Shown piece by piece: positions 23,815 through 37,100 of a stretch of 64,000 nucleotides of DNA. A model generated the notes under the pieces. That model searched no databases. It saw nothing but the letters and a program-made list of their open reading frames with translations, and was not told where the DNA came from. Every line of letters begins with the position of its first letter. Position 1 is the stretch's first letter. The position numbers and the translations under genes were made by a program. This DNA comes from Membranipora membranacea (taxonomy: Eukaryota > Bryozoa > Gymnolaemata > Cheilostomatida > Membraniporidae): the NCBI GenBank assembly GCA_914767715.1, contig OU612070.1:6155501-6219500 (forward strand), written 5' to 3'.

Positions 23815-25159
23815 GGTTATGTTACCAGCGTTGACCGATTTGGACATTTTATGCTGGTAAGCTGCCGAGCTACTGATCGTTAAGAGCTCATCAAAAATGT
23901 TATTGGATGACGTTGTGTCATTTTATCGGAGAAATGAGGCCGAAAAGGCTGTTTTTAGCAAAGTGGATGGCTGCGCGAACTTGATTGCTAGAAATTTCAA
24001 AAAGATTATATTTATTCTAAGAGATATAGTGCATCCTAAATTTTGGTTGAAAAAAATATTTGATGAGCCCAAAGTGGCTTTTTACGTCACGTCATATTGC
24101 ATGTGCTTTCTTAAATTTGATGATATAATGTGAAATTTTAAGCGCCGATTTGAGACAGTTCAATTAAACAAGAGCCAATTTTTTGCTTTTTTCCACTGAA
24201 TTGCTGTTTAAATGACACACACCCCAAACTTCAGCAGTATAACAAATTTATCAAGATCAGCATAGATCATCAAAGGTAGATACATTTTTTGTCATTTTTC
24301 CCTAACGTCAAACATGCTGTCAAAAGGTCCAGAACTAAGGCCAGACACATTTTTTTTTTTAATTCTCACATACGCAGCGTCTTTGATTATGCATAGTACA
24401 AACAGGAAATGCCAACAGAATATGGCACTACATATTAGTTTTCTCCAAATCGCGCGCAACAGAATGCCCAAAACAGCCAATTTAAGGGGCTTTTTAAGGT
24501 GTTTTTGGGCATTCTGTGTTGCGCAATTCGGGGAAAACTGACACGTAGTGCCATATTCTGTTGGCATATTCTATGCATAATCAAAGCGGCTTCGTATGTG
24601 AGAATATTAAAAAAAAAATTGTCTGGCCTTAGTGCTGGTCCTTTTGACAGCATGTTTGACATTATAGAAAAATGACAAAAAATGTATCTACCTTTGATGG
24701 TCTATGCTGATCTTGATAAATTTTTCATACTGCTGATATTTTGGGTGTGTGTCATTTAAACATCAATCCAGTGAAAAACAGCAAATTATTTGGCTCTTAT
24801 TTATTTGAACTGTCTCAAATGGCTGCTTAAAATTTCGCATTAAATCATCAAATTCAAAAATCCACAAGCATTATGACGTGAGGTAAAAAGCCACTTTGGG
24901 CGCATCAAATATTTGTTTCAACCAAAAATTAGGATGAACCATGTCTCTAAGAATAAATATAACCTACTTAGAAATTTCTAGCAATCAATTTAACTCAGCC
25001 ATCCACTTTGCTAAAAACAGCCTTTTCGGCCTCATTTCTCCGATAAAATGACGCAACGTCATCCAATCACGTTTTTGATGAGCTATTAGCTATCAGTAGC
25101 TCAGCAGCTTTCCATTGGTATATAAAATGTCCAAATCGGTCAACGCTGGTATCATAACC
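23815..25159. mobile_element. Foldback element A, near-full-length 1.35-kb palindrome
   Basis: The first about 650 bp is the imperfect reverse complement of the last about 650 bp, leaving only a short central loop near 24480-24510. The ends are GGTTATGTTACCAGCG and its complement CGCTGGTATCATAACC, flanked by a 4-bp direct repeat TTGA (23811-23814 and 25160-25163). Internal landmarks present in both arms are GATGACGTTGTGTCATTTTA, TTTTTACGTCACGTCATAT and AACATGCTGTC. No transposase frame is present, so it is non-autonomous. It is related to element B at 49561-50934. It sits immediately before an MGME1 exon. Confidence 0.9.
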
Positions 25160-25182
25160 TTGAGTGGTAAAGACTTTTTCAG

Positions 25183-26943
25183 TCAACCAACTAACTGCTC
25201 AGTATAGTTTGTCACGTCTCCTTTATCTTTTAAAAGCTGGCAAGCCGGATTGGAACACTGTGAACAGGATACCTAGTATCTCATTGTTCTCAGAGAGCTT
25301 GAATTCAGACTCTGACTCAGCAGTACCTCTGATAAGTGGCGCTCACAAGCCTCCATCGGTGACCAGGGTTCTTAGCCAGTCTATGTCTGCGGAGGCAAGG
25401 TTTAACCTGAAACAATGGGAACAGCGTAAAATTGATGAGTTGGGATTTTCGGAGTTCCAGATTTATAGAAAGAGTAAGTCCCTTGCTAATCTGTCTATCA
25501 TTTGATATAAATTTTTTGCTGCATGCCCACATCTCTTTGATTGTACAATTTGCACTTGCATCAACTACAACATCTACCAATAAATCAAAATATTATTATG
25601 AATTATCAGCGATGTATCGTATTGTTATTGTATTTGTGTTGAAGATTTGTTCAGCAGAGGACACTCAATACATGAAAGAATACTCTGTTACCTCACCAAA
25701 AGCTCACCTAAAAATCACCTATCTGATAGTGATGGATTCTGGGAGAGTGTGTCGGCGGAAATTGACAGATTTCACAATGTGGAGGCATGTGAACAGAGAC
25801 TGACACACAAGAACCTGGGTTATACTGGTATTATAGATTGTGTCGCATGTTACAACAGGTAAGTAGGTCTAATCTGAAAGTTTCTTGAAATTTGCAAAAG
25901 TTTTCAGCACAAGTTGGTCTTCAACGCTCTAATGCACTAAATTTCAACCCTAGCAAAATAAGATATCCACAAGTGTGAAAAGGCTTACATGTACATGTAC
26001 ATTGCGCAATTTAGTAGCAGATATTTTTTTAAGTTGCTTGATTTAACTCTCATGTTCCCACTCATAAAAAACAACTACCATACACAGTTACATACTGGTA
26101 TATCAACATAATTTCCAGCCTTATATTTGACTTATGCTCATATTATTAATTAATCATCTAATTAAAATCTAGGATGGAAATATACATGAAATATGATTAA
26201 ATAACACAAAGTGATAAGGCATTCAAATTTGCTATTTTAGTGCTTGTATTATTCATGTAGTTCAGGCCTGTTCGTCATTGACTGGAAGACTTCAGAACAG
26301 AAAAAGACGACCTTGAAGCAGACATATGACCAGCCTTTACAGGTGGCAGCTTACGTGGGCATGTGGAATAGTCAGCATCCCGACCAGCAGGTGAGATCGT
26401 GACAAGCGATTTAACCGGGTATCTATTAACACAATATGACAGTTCGAGTTAGTGATTACCGTAAAACCTTACTATAAAGTCACCAGACTCAAGTGCATTG
26501 CAGTCTTTTCAAAAATAATTTTCTTCACATTTACAATTCACCACGCACTTATAAGTCACTTTCATTTATAAGTCTGGTGACTGTATTGTGAGGTTTTAGG
26601 AAGACCAAGATTGGTCAATTTGCCTGCATTCGGAGTTGCTCCTGATCCACTGGTCACGCCAGTGTGACAACTGGAATGCAGGCAATTGGATTAAACTTGA
26701 TCTAGGTTTTAGGGTATACCGCAGAAGTGACCATGTAGGTTATAACTGTATAGTAAATTATTATCAGTTTCCGATTCTGTGTTGTAGATAGATCAGGGTA
26801 TGCTGGTAATGATGTATGAGGATGGCTCATCATGTGATATTTTAACTATCGATAGAGACGCACTCACACACAGCTGGGCACTGTGGACAGAGAGATATAA
26901 ACGCTACTGGCAGCAAGAGCTCAGTGTCACGCCATCTTGGTAG
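25183..26943 (+). CDS. MGME1: MGME1, mitochondrial genome maintenance exonuclease (5' end not found)
   Basis: MGME1 is a PD-(D/E)XK single-strand exonuclease that trims flaps during mtDNA replication in the mitochondrial matrix. Exons found: 25183-25473, about 25660-25858, 26261-26390 and 26788-26943 (TAG). Phases agree, although the acceptor of the second exon is weak and was chosen for frame and homology. Family landmarks: PPSVTRVLSQSM and LKQWEQRKIDELG (entry to the nuclease core), HSIHERIL, then the catalytic region GIIDCVA (metal-binding Asp) and VIDWKTSE (Asp-X-Lys), followed by YDQPLQVAAYVGMWN and LVMMYEDGS. The order and spacing match vertebrate MGME1. The N-terminal exon with the targeting peptide lies upstream and is not assigned. 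The foldback element ends 23 bp before the first exon listed. Confidence 0.9.
26462..26598. mobile_element. MITE with about 30-bp inverted ends
   Basis: Left end TAAAACCTTACTATAAAGTC and right end ACTGTATTGTGAGGTTTTA are imperfect inverted repeats, both containing CACCAGACT internally. It lies in the last MGME1 intron, directly beside MITE copy 2. Confidence 0.7.
26600..26703. mobile_element. Hairpin MITE, 9-bp TSD family, copy 2
   Basis: The shared ends CAATTTGCCTGCATTC and GAATGCAGGCAATTG are inverted. The direct repeat AGGTTTTAG(G) flanks it at 26591 and 26704. The right flank repeats the end of the neighbouring MITE, so it inserted at or next to that older element. Confidence 0.75.
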
Positions 26944-28186
26944 CATAATCTGAGCACTTGCACCATGATATGATTGCCGAAACAAGAACCACACACATTT
27001 AAAATAATACCAATCATACATTGCCTGTATTTTTTCTTTATGGATGTGGCGAGGCTATGGACAGATGAGATGTTTAACATTATGCCTCTTCTTGCCATGT
27101 GGGGCCATTCAGTTACATATTCCAATCACATATTCTTCGTAACTAGTAGTTAATGACAAGTGAGCCAAATTCAGAGGTCACATTGGTGTGTATGCATCCT
27201 TTCATTCAGATTCAGTTATTTATTCCAGTACATGGAAAACACAAAAGATAATGTACAATTGCTACAACACCGTTTAATTTTAGAACTGATTTGTAATCTT
27301 TTTGTGCGGTGAAGCTTTCATTCCATCTGATATCAGCTAAAGATCAGGGTCACTTTGAGTTCTTATTCACATACTTCCGATTCTGACCAGCTAAATATGA
27401 GAATTATTTTTGCCAGTTACATTGCAAATGTATACTTTTTATTTGGAATTCAAACAATTATTTTTACAATTACAATATAGAGGTACCATACGCTTCTCCA
27501 ATATTCCATCAAATCTAAATTAAGTATGTTATACCAAGGAATCCTTGGTTATATGCATCGACTTCCAAGTTCCATCTGGATTGATGTCTCAAATTAAAAA
27601 GGATACCCAAAAATATAAGGTGGTAAACTATACCATTTGAAATCGGGAGCCAAAATAATCATAGCAGGAATAGATCTGTCCGCTGATCTCAATTTCTTGA
27701 GATGTGGATACTATTAATGGATATAGAGACAGGAGTTTTGGATCGGAAGTCTAAGGATACACCAATGTCGACCTTCACATAGGAGCAACCATAATGTTGG
27801 CCTCAAGCTGAGGCAGCAGGCTGTAATATAAGACAGGATATATAGAGAATGTAACATATTGTGTGAACATTGACCCGAACGGGAATATCTTCCTCGGTGT
27901 CAGGGGGGAAACCCCAAATTATGTTGAAAATGGACAATTCAAATATTGTTTTAATACACATTATATAATTCACATCGACAGACATCTATATCGTTTCAAT
28001 AATCACGAGTTGATTACATGCAGCGCAAGATATTTGTTTGGTATGCTGCCTTTTACCACTGAGACCCAGAATAAACATATAATGATATTTAAGGGAAACA
28101 GATTTCCTCTAAGTCTGCTGTTTTAACATTTACGCATCAATTCATGTCTTTAGATTTCCGGAAGCAAATAGCATGAATCCAAGTGT
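26944..28186. other. Interval between convergent MGME1 and HEAT-repeat gene
   Basis: This should hold the 3' UTRs of both genes. Several open frames were checked and none shows splice-consistent or family-like coding. No repeat of note was seen. Confidence 0.4.
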
Positions 28187-31100
28187 TTATGTAACAAACC
28201 TTGAGTTGAAGTTTTCCACTCTGCCACGGAGTATATTAGGACCTAGATAGTTACTGAGGTGATTCAGACACTGGCTGGCTGCACTGGCCGTCAGAGCATT
28301 GTCACAAGACTGTCAAATAAATGTAGAACAAAATCACTTGTTGAACATTTTACAGGGATATCAAAGGCAATCAAAGGGTTGGAACTTCTTTGGTGATCAT
28401 CCGCCTTGAATGGTAATGTGGTGGAGGCATGTTGATTTAATTTTGTTAAAACGTGTTGCTTGATAATGTTGAAAATTATTAACATGCCTTTGCCACGTGA
28501 ACATTCAAGGGAAATGATCAACCAAGAAGTTACAAGTTACTGCCAACTCCTTGAATCAACGTACAAGCTAAGTGTGGTTTCAAAACAACATAACAATATC
28601 GCACTAAAATTAGAGCTGAGCATGGCAGGGTCAGCGTGTAGTTTTTGTTACCACATCCAGCAACTGATGCCCTCATCATATACACACAAGAAAATTAAGA
28701 TATAAACCTATGGAGTGCATAATATATTATTTCATATCACAAGTTGTGATATGATCTGAAACAGTGTTATATAGAATCGCTTCTCACCAGTGCATAAAAT
28801 ATAGGCTCAAAGAAGAGTTCCATGTGAGGTTTGAAGTAACGTTTACCAATACTCCTAGCTATCTGCGGCAGCTGTCAAATATAATAAGTGCTTATCATCA
28901 ATAGCAAGAAAATGAAGATAAATTTTTATAATCATTTATACCAGCATCAGCCTCGAGATGGAAAATATACAGCCGAAGGGTAAAATCAACATTTTTCTGA
29001 GGCTTAAAATAATGGAATTTACGGCTAGCTAGCATTTACTCTAATCTTCACTAGTAAAAATATGTGTTAGCTCAACATTAAGTCACCTACTAACTAGCAA
29101 AATTAAACTCTGGCTCATATTTACTCATTTATGTAGCTATATATCGATCAGCTGACCACTGTACAGTGTACGCATATATCATGATAGGGTCATGTTAATA
29201 AATATAATGTAGGTACAAAAAGTGCCAGTCGCACATTATATTCAGAACTCGGATAAATCTGGGAACATTTATAGCAATACATACCCGTTTGCACACAATC
29301 TCCAGAAGGTTAACATGCTGTGTATATTTCCTGTGTGACAGACCTTCAGCCAGCGTAGGGAGCATGTTAGATATAACCTGATGTAATGTGGCTATCTGTG
29401 AGAGCTCGGCCATCAGGTGTACACAACTACAGTATAGGAAAAATATTCCTTACCGGTAAACATCAGTAAAACCAAACGAATGATTGGGCTATACATTTTC
29501 CTGGTATGATTCTCTTGTTCAAATTTATACTGCAGAACTTTTGAAATATGAGAAATCTTTTTATTGTTATGTGTTTGGATTTCAAATATATCAAACAATC
29601 CACTGACGGCTCCAAACTGAGTGAGATTCTGTCTCCTCTTAATTGTCTCTGTCAGAAGAGCCCAGAACTAGCTTGTGTAAACCTGATCATGATTAGCCCA
29701 AGGTAAGGACAGCAAACTTTGGCACAAAAAAGCTACTATCTACTTGAAAAGAACTGGGATTACGGTTATGATTACTAGCATAGACGGTACGTTATTTGAA
29801 AGGATATTGGCCCAAGTAAAACATTATTGTCATTTTGTTAGCATCAGTTTATAACTATCTATGGTTAAGAGTGACATCTTTTCAGTGTGCATATCTTACC
29901 CTTCAGCTGTCTCCCAGGGCTCTGCTGGCCTCCTGAATGTTGAATGCATACAGCCTCCAGTGTCCTTAGGTTTGCCTCCTCTACCCATTTTAGGTGCCAG
30001 GGACCCACAAGAGTACATCTGAAGAAGAAATATACCATGACAATAAATATTTACAATATATAGAATTTGCTATTTTTACACATGGTACTTAAAACACCTT
30101 CATGATCATCGGATATTACAGAAAAATCTTTTCAACTCAATCAATAAACTCCCCGACCGGGAGTGGGGGGGGGCGAGGGCTGAGACTATCAATAAACTTT
30201 CTTATCATTAAAGTGTTTGAATTTATTGCAAAGCAAGAATCAAATGAGTGTCATCTAATCCATATGTGGGACATAATTAGTGACACCACCATGTATTGTA
30301 CAATAAATCGAATTTTTGTTGTAAAATCAGATCAGACTTGACGAGTACTCACAGTATTATTAGAATGGAGATCAGCATCGTTATCCCTGGCCCGTTTCAC
30401 CACACTGTAGGTGGCTGGTCCCTTATCTAGCCCTGAGTATTTATCCGTGTTTGCTTCCTGTTTCACTACAGCTTTCAATGATTCGTCTATTAACTTCACC
30501 ATTTCTCCTGTTACTTCCTCACCTAGTGGATAATATCAAAATGATTACCTTGAATATGTCATCACAGGTCAAGAGGAGTTATTCCTGTGTACATGTATAT
30601 ATATATATATTCCTGGTGTTATGATGGGTGCTCGTATCTCCACTAAAACAAAGACCTGTGTGTACCAAACAATGATCTCCAATCTTGATGCAGACACATA
30701 TTCAGTGTCCACTCTTGGAAAAAGTACTGAGCCTAAAGATCGAACGAAAAAACAAACAGAATCACTACATAATGTTGCTACAGTACTTTCTATGGTGCAA
30801 CATTTCATCAATATCTCTCTTATTACTGATTACAATATTTCATGTGATAAAATCAAAACCCTTGAATTGGAGCTTAGAACCACATCAAATGATTTGCATT
30901 TTTCTCCAGAGTTCCTGAACTTTAATAATTAAAACGAACAAGTGCTAATTGGTACCATCACATGTTTGAGCGAGCTGGATCTAACCCTAACAGTTAATTG
31001 TATGTGCTCACCGTATGTCATGCCAATGGTAGCTAGAGCCTGTGCGGCACCGGCCCGCACTGATGGGATGTTATCCTGTAGGTTCTCATAAAACATCGGC

Positions 31101-34100
31101 TTCAGAGTCGGCAAATAAGGCTTACACTCCTCAGGAAAACAGTGTATGAAGTTACCTGATGCAATACAGGCAGCTGTAAACAAAAACAAGATCAACTGTT
31201 ATCTGCTACAATAAATAATATTTTCAAACTTTGACGATGGTATCAATCTGGGTGGGGTTCGTTCGCTTAGTATCAGCAAGGGTTTTTGAGCCATATACTT
31301 GCTATCACTTTGCTTCAAATCCTTGTTCATTTGGTGTTTCAATAAAGCAATTAGTTCATCAAGCAGTTCATCAAGTTCATCAAGCAGTAAGCAAATGTAA
31401 AAACTGATACATATATGTTTTTGCTGTTCTAAAATTGCAGAAAAAAACCCTTATCATATCCAAGAGAAGCTTCATGCAGTCTACTTTTAGACATATCTAT
31501 TTTCAGTGACTGATTGACTTTATTATTATTTTCAACAGCTAAGAACTCAGGCTTACCATCCCGGACAGGCCAGCTGTCATCCTCAAAGCATATGCTGAGT
31601 GCATCTACTAGTTTGGTGACATACTGCCGCACACACTCTTTGTTTATCTTAGTACCAAGCTCTGCTATACATGCGCAGGCAGCTTCTCGGACTGCGTGAT
31701 TGTCAGCCTCTGATTGACTGATGTAAAACTCCACCTAGAAAGAGAAGCAGCAGTTTTATATCACAGGAGAGTTTGATGTTAGAGTTATGCTCATCAATTT
31801 GAGCGAAACAGCAGAGGATGAAAGATTCGTCAAAGTTGGGTCAAGCTATGGAAATCTTTCCAGACTAGTCAGGTTCTTATGGTGATTGTCTGATGCAAGC
31901 ACTGTCAGATTTGCATCATTGCCTAGTCATACAAACAAGAAATAGTGTGTATGCTATATAATGACATCAGGTAAACCAGTGCCCATTCCCTAGGTTGAGT
32001 TTGATCCATTTTCCTGCACTTCGAGTCACAACGATTCGAAGGGGAACAACTCAAAATGCAGACAAATTGTGTCAAACTTGAACTACCGATTCGGTTGGGC
32101 AGTGGCTAAGGATGGACAACAGACACATTAGTAAAATCACATACTGTAGGGTGAATGAACTTCTCCACAAGGTCTTTCCCGCGGTTATCTGTGATTTTTC
32201 TCCAGGTTTCCTGTGAGTAAATTCTAACTCCCTCTGCCACATAATACCTAAATCATTCATAAACCACTTTATTTCAGTACCAAACAATGGCAATATCAAC
32301 CTTTTAGATATAAAATCTGACCATATTCAACGATATGATTTTCCAATTATAAAGTCTGAATTAGGTGGACAGTACTGCACTTTAAACATTTAGAACAAAT
32401 CCAAAACAGTTCAAACAGCATTCACATCGCAACAGTTTTCAAGTTGATATCCGGCATACCTGTTCAGACACATTTTAGGTAGAAGCAGAGAGTAAAACTC
32501 GATGCGATCTTCAGCCTCGAGAGCTGTTAGGAACGATCTGGTAGCCTGAGAAGCGGCCAGTCGCACCTGACTCCAGTTATCAGATAACCCTGCTGATAAG
32601 TGCTCGGCTAGCTGCATACCAAATATACGTATAGAGTCTACCTCAGCATCAGGCCTAGTCGATGGATCTGTATATAGTTCAAAATAGAAAGAGGGTTGCA
32701 GATAATAGACACTAAAAACTGCCAATTGAAGCGAATTATTATTGCTCTCCTATCTGGTCGTTGTCTGAAATTGTTGCTTGGTGAACTTGATAATCGAACT
32801 GCAAACCAAGGAGCAGAGGAAATTATAAATACCAAACTGCAGAGGTCTGGCTACTGTATCCACAAGTTGAGGCACAACCTGCCTAATGATGTTTTGTTTA
32901 TATTTCACAGTGTTGTATGTAATATTGATACGTATTATGTACAGTTTTAATTGCTGTCCTCACTAGTTGAGATTTGTTACAGAAATTTCCAAATTGTTAT
33001 TTCGCACTAAAAATACATCGAAAAGAGATCATTTTACGTAAATAGAATTCAAGATTTTATCAAAAAGTTATCTATGTAGTATTACTACTAATGTCTAGTA
33101 TTTAATATATTTGGCATTACAAAAACATCATACTACAGGTCATACTACAGGTCATACTGCATGTCATACTACAGGTCATACTGCAGGTCATACTACAGGT
33201 CATACTACATACCAAGCGACTGACTGTTGCAGGATACTAACGATCCACAAACTTGGTAACCTGTCTCCCTAACAAATCTGTTAGTGTGATCGAGTGCTGT
33301 AAATATGAGGTCAAGCAACTCCTGGTCTATCTGATCATTGAAGTTAACACCACAACCATCTATAACACTCTGTAAGCATCTGTAAAATTAAACACATATA
33401 CCTACAATATCTATAGAAATATCTGCTGGGTAGTTTGGAGTTCAACTACATGGGCTTGATATAGTCATTGTCACCCCATGGAATAGTTTCATAGAAATAG
33501 TTACTCATGAACCTTGGATTAGACCTTGGATATAATTCACAAAATATTCGTGGTTTGCAGTAATCTTAGTATCCACTATTATTATATTTGAGGCAGTACT
33601 GAATCACTGTGTTTCCAATTCAATTTTGATATCGACCTGGCTTGTCACCTCTGGGTTCGCCCTTGAAATTTGCAACCATTTCCATGGTATGTGCTCAAGC
33701 TGAAACTTCAAATACATCTGCCTCTGCTGGACCTCAACCCGGGCCTTCCGATCTGCAGCCTTTGATGATAACCGCTTGGCCACCCAAGTTAATCCACGCA
33801 AGTTGACTGTAATTCACACAAGTCAGTTCTTACTGAGCCTTCGAGAACAGCATGAACCAACGGATCGAAGAGCCCTGAAATTTGCCCAGGTCGATCTCAT
33901 GTAAACACAGTAAGTGCACATAGTTTGTGGTAGTAGAAATACCTCCGAATACTCTTTGATTTGGACTCATTATCATAGTCGCTCTTGCTCCTCTGCAATT
34001 TTTAATATTTTATACTTTCTGAATACTTATTTGGCCACAGCCCACAACCATAGGTATACAAATAAATTAATGTATTTTTAGTTTATGTGGAAACAATCTT

Positions 34101-37100
34101 ATTGGGATTGTACATAACATACCTATAAATACCTCATAGATGAGCAGGGGAGACCATTTCTAACCCTACATAATTTTTACCCAGGAGTGACATGAATTTG
34201 TTTATTGTAAGAATATTGCATAACTACTGCACAACTAGCTCCCAGACTAGATTTTGCTTTGGTCTTTGGTAGACTGTAAGTAACATTGAAATGAAATTCT
34301 CCATTCATTTTGCAGCCTTTGAACAGAAATTCCCCAAGTATTGACCATATTCATGTCTTAAAATTGTTTTGTATTTACAATGAAGCTAAATACTGGAACT
34401 AGGGTCAAGTCACTCAGGGCATTTTGTGTGACATTGTCTCATACTGTCAAATCAACACAATACTTGTCAGAACAGTTATTTGTGTTAGCCAGGCCATTGG
34501 TGTGTTTTTGAAAAGAGTTAAAATCTTCTCACACATAACAAGGTTAGAATCATATTCAAAGTCTCTTGACCCTTGACTGTTTTGGCCAATGATTGATTCT
34601 GCTCAAGTTTTCTCTCTCGTGTATTGATTCTGGAAATCTCAGGATAGATTCATGTGAATCTTACCTATAGATTAGCTATTCAATCATACTCCAGTGAGCT
34701 TGTTCAATAAAACGTATTATAGCAGGACAAAGAAAAATATACAATCCCATCAAGTTCTATCCTGAAACCTTCTGGATTCATGATTTTCAATTAAAAATGG
34801 ACTGATTGCAATAATTATACCCTTCAATTTCTACAAGACCCTATAAGTATCACTGTCGACTCGTCTTGGTCATTTCCCAATCATATCATAATAAGAAGAC
34901 AACCTTACACAGAGTAAGGAAAAGAACCAACATGTTCAGATTTACAGCTGCAATCCTTCTTTTGGAACTTGGTTATTTTTTGAGGTTAGCTACAGGAACA
35001 ACAGGTAATTAGCTTATCACAGTTTTGATTTGTTATTGGATGTCAAATGAGATGTTTTTGGTTTGGATGCGTTTGCTACACTTATTCTGTGACTGAGGCG
35101 AAATTTGTGGGAGTGAGAGAAGATATTGCAAAATTCCTTGCAAGACAGAGGGCCGGGTTATACCCACCCGCAGCAACATCAGAGGGCCCGGTTATACCCA
35201 ACCGCAGCAACATCAGAGGGCCCGGTTATACCCAACCGCAGCAACATCCATGGGTTAATAATATTGAGTAACAAAATATGCAGCTGTTTAAAAAATCCTA
35301 ACTTTTGAAAAACATTAATTGAGAAAGCCATTATTTTGTTGAAACCTTTGAAGATTTATATTATTGATAACAAAATAAGGTAAATTCGTGCCCTTGGTAT
35401 CTATATTAAATAATCATTAATCATAATCATTTTCATGGGGAAATCCAACTGAATCCAACTTGAATTCAAGTTGTCTCCCTATTACCAATGAGGAGATAAT
35501 TCTAAGTTTCATGTCAATATCATTGAAAAACCGTATACCTAATCATAAAATCTATTCAGTTGGATTTCCCCATGAAAATGATTATAATTAATGATTATTT
35601 AATATAGATACCAAGTGCGCGAATTTACCTATTGGCATATACATTACTGAGAATTTATGCTAAAATAGTGATACTAATTGATAACCTTGAGATAGTTAGG
35701 TGTGAAGTGAAATACTTTATCAATAAGTTAATTTAACAGTATCAGTCATATAATTGTAGTCGTTTCTTAAAAAATCGTTTTGTATCTTTAGCCATTTCCG
35801 CGGTGGCTTTATAACCTAAATATACTATTTGACCAGTGCTGCAAGTGATGGGTTTTCTATATAAATAGATTATTGGGCTTGTACAGTACATACCCAATGT
35901 TTACATCGTAGATGACCAGGGGGACAATTCATAACGCCATACATATTTTTTACCCAAAGTGCTAAGAATTTTATTCAAAGTAGAATTTTGAATCACTACT
36001 GCAGACCTACCTGGCCATATTTGCTTTGACATTTTGAAAGTCTTCTAAATTATTTTATTATATTGCATCGACAATTTAGCTGGAATTTAATGCTGAATCG
36101 TGGCGATCAAGTCACCCCGGGGCATTTTGTGTGATATTGCCTCATACATGACAAGTCAACATATTATACTTTTCACAACAGAGACTCATGTCAGACAGGG
36201 CCATTGTTGTTTTTTGAGAAAGAGCTGACATCTTCTCACACATAACAAGTACAAATACGGAAATTCCGGCCTCGAAGATTATAATTAACAAGAAATGCCA
36301 GATTTGACCCAGGCTTGTCTGTGTTGTCTGTGTTGTCTGTGTTGTCTGTGTTGTCTGTGTCTGTGTTGCCAAGAGAATTATTTTGCATCGGAACTCTCTC
36401 TCTCCTGCATTGATTATGGAGAACACAGTATAGATTCACTCGAATCTTACCTATACGGGCAGCGTTAATTAACCAAACTCCAACAAGCTCATTGAGTGAA
36501 ACTAATTAGTGTGGCACCAAGAAATTTTAATTAACAGACCCATCGAGTTTCCACTCTAGCCTTGTGGATCAACTGGACAGGTGGCACTGATTCTATCCAG
36601 CATTTTTGATACAACACTATCAACAACAGGTTCAATTTTCGTAGGCATTCCCTTTCAAATCAGAACTGATAGACCATCTTACCCAGGCTAACGAAAAGAA
36701 AACCGCCATGTCCAGACTAACATTAGCGATCCAACTCATTGAGCATGTTCATTTTATACAGCTCACAGAAGCTACAGGTAATCAGCTATTCACTGTTTCA
36801 CTCTACTAAGATGTATTATTGTCTCGACTTACAATATCTCTGATTAAGAATTGCAAGACCTTCTCAACATGACAAAACTGTGAACCATCTATATGTTGCG
36901 ATGCACTATGAAGTACTATGCATCTGATTCTTTTCCTCATTGTTTCTATTTTTGTGGTATCTTTTTAGATTTATGTACAGACTATGGTTTGGTAGACCAG
37001 ACCACGAAACTCTGCTATTACGATGGATGTGGACAGTATTTGGCTAATGAAACACATATGGACATTTATGTGGAGTGCGAGAGCTTTACAGTTAAAACTT

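Noticed and set aside
24292-24662. Pairs of similar open frames (MLSKGPxLRPD...) on both strands
   Set aside because: They are the two arms of foldback element A read twice, not genes.
29584-29663. Candidate extra HEAT-gene exon (FWALLTETIKRRQNLTQFG)
   Set aside because: No acceptor joins it in phase with the exon ending at 29900, whereas the next exon (29285-29426) joins that exon perfectly without it.
33604-33801. Minus-strand 65-codon frame in the large HEAT-gene intron
   Set aside because: It lacks an ATG and overlaps a tRNA-like A/B-box repeat; no splice context.
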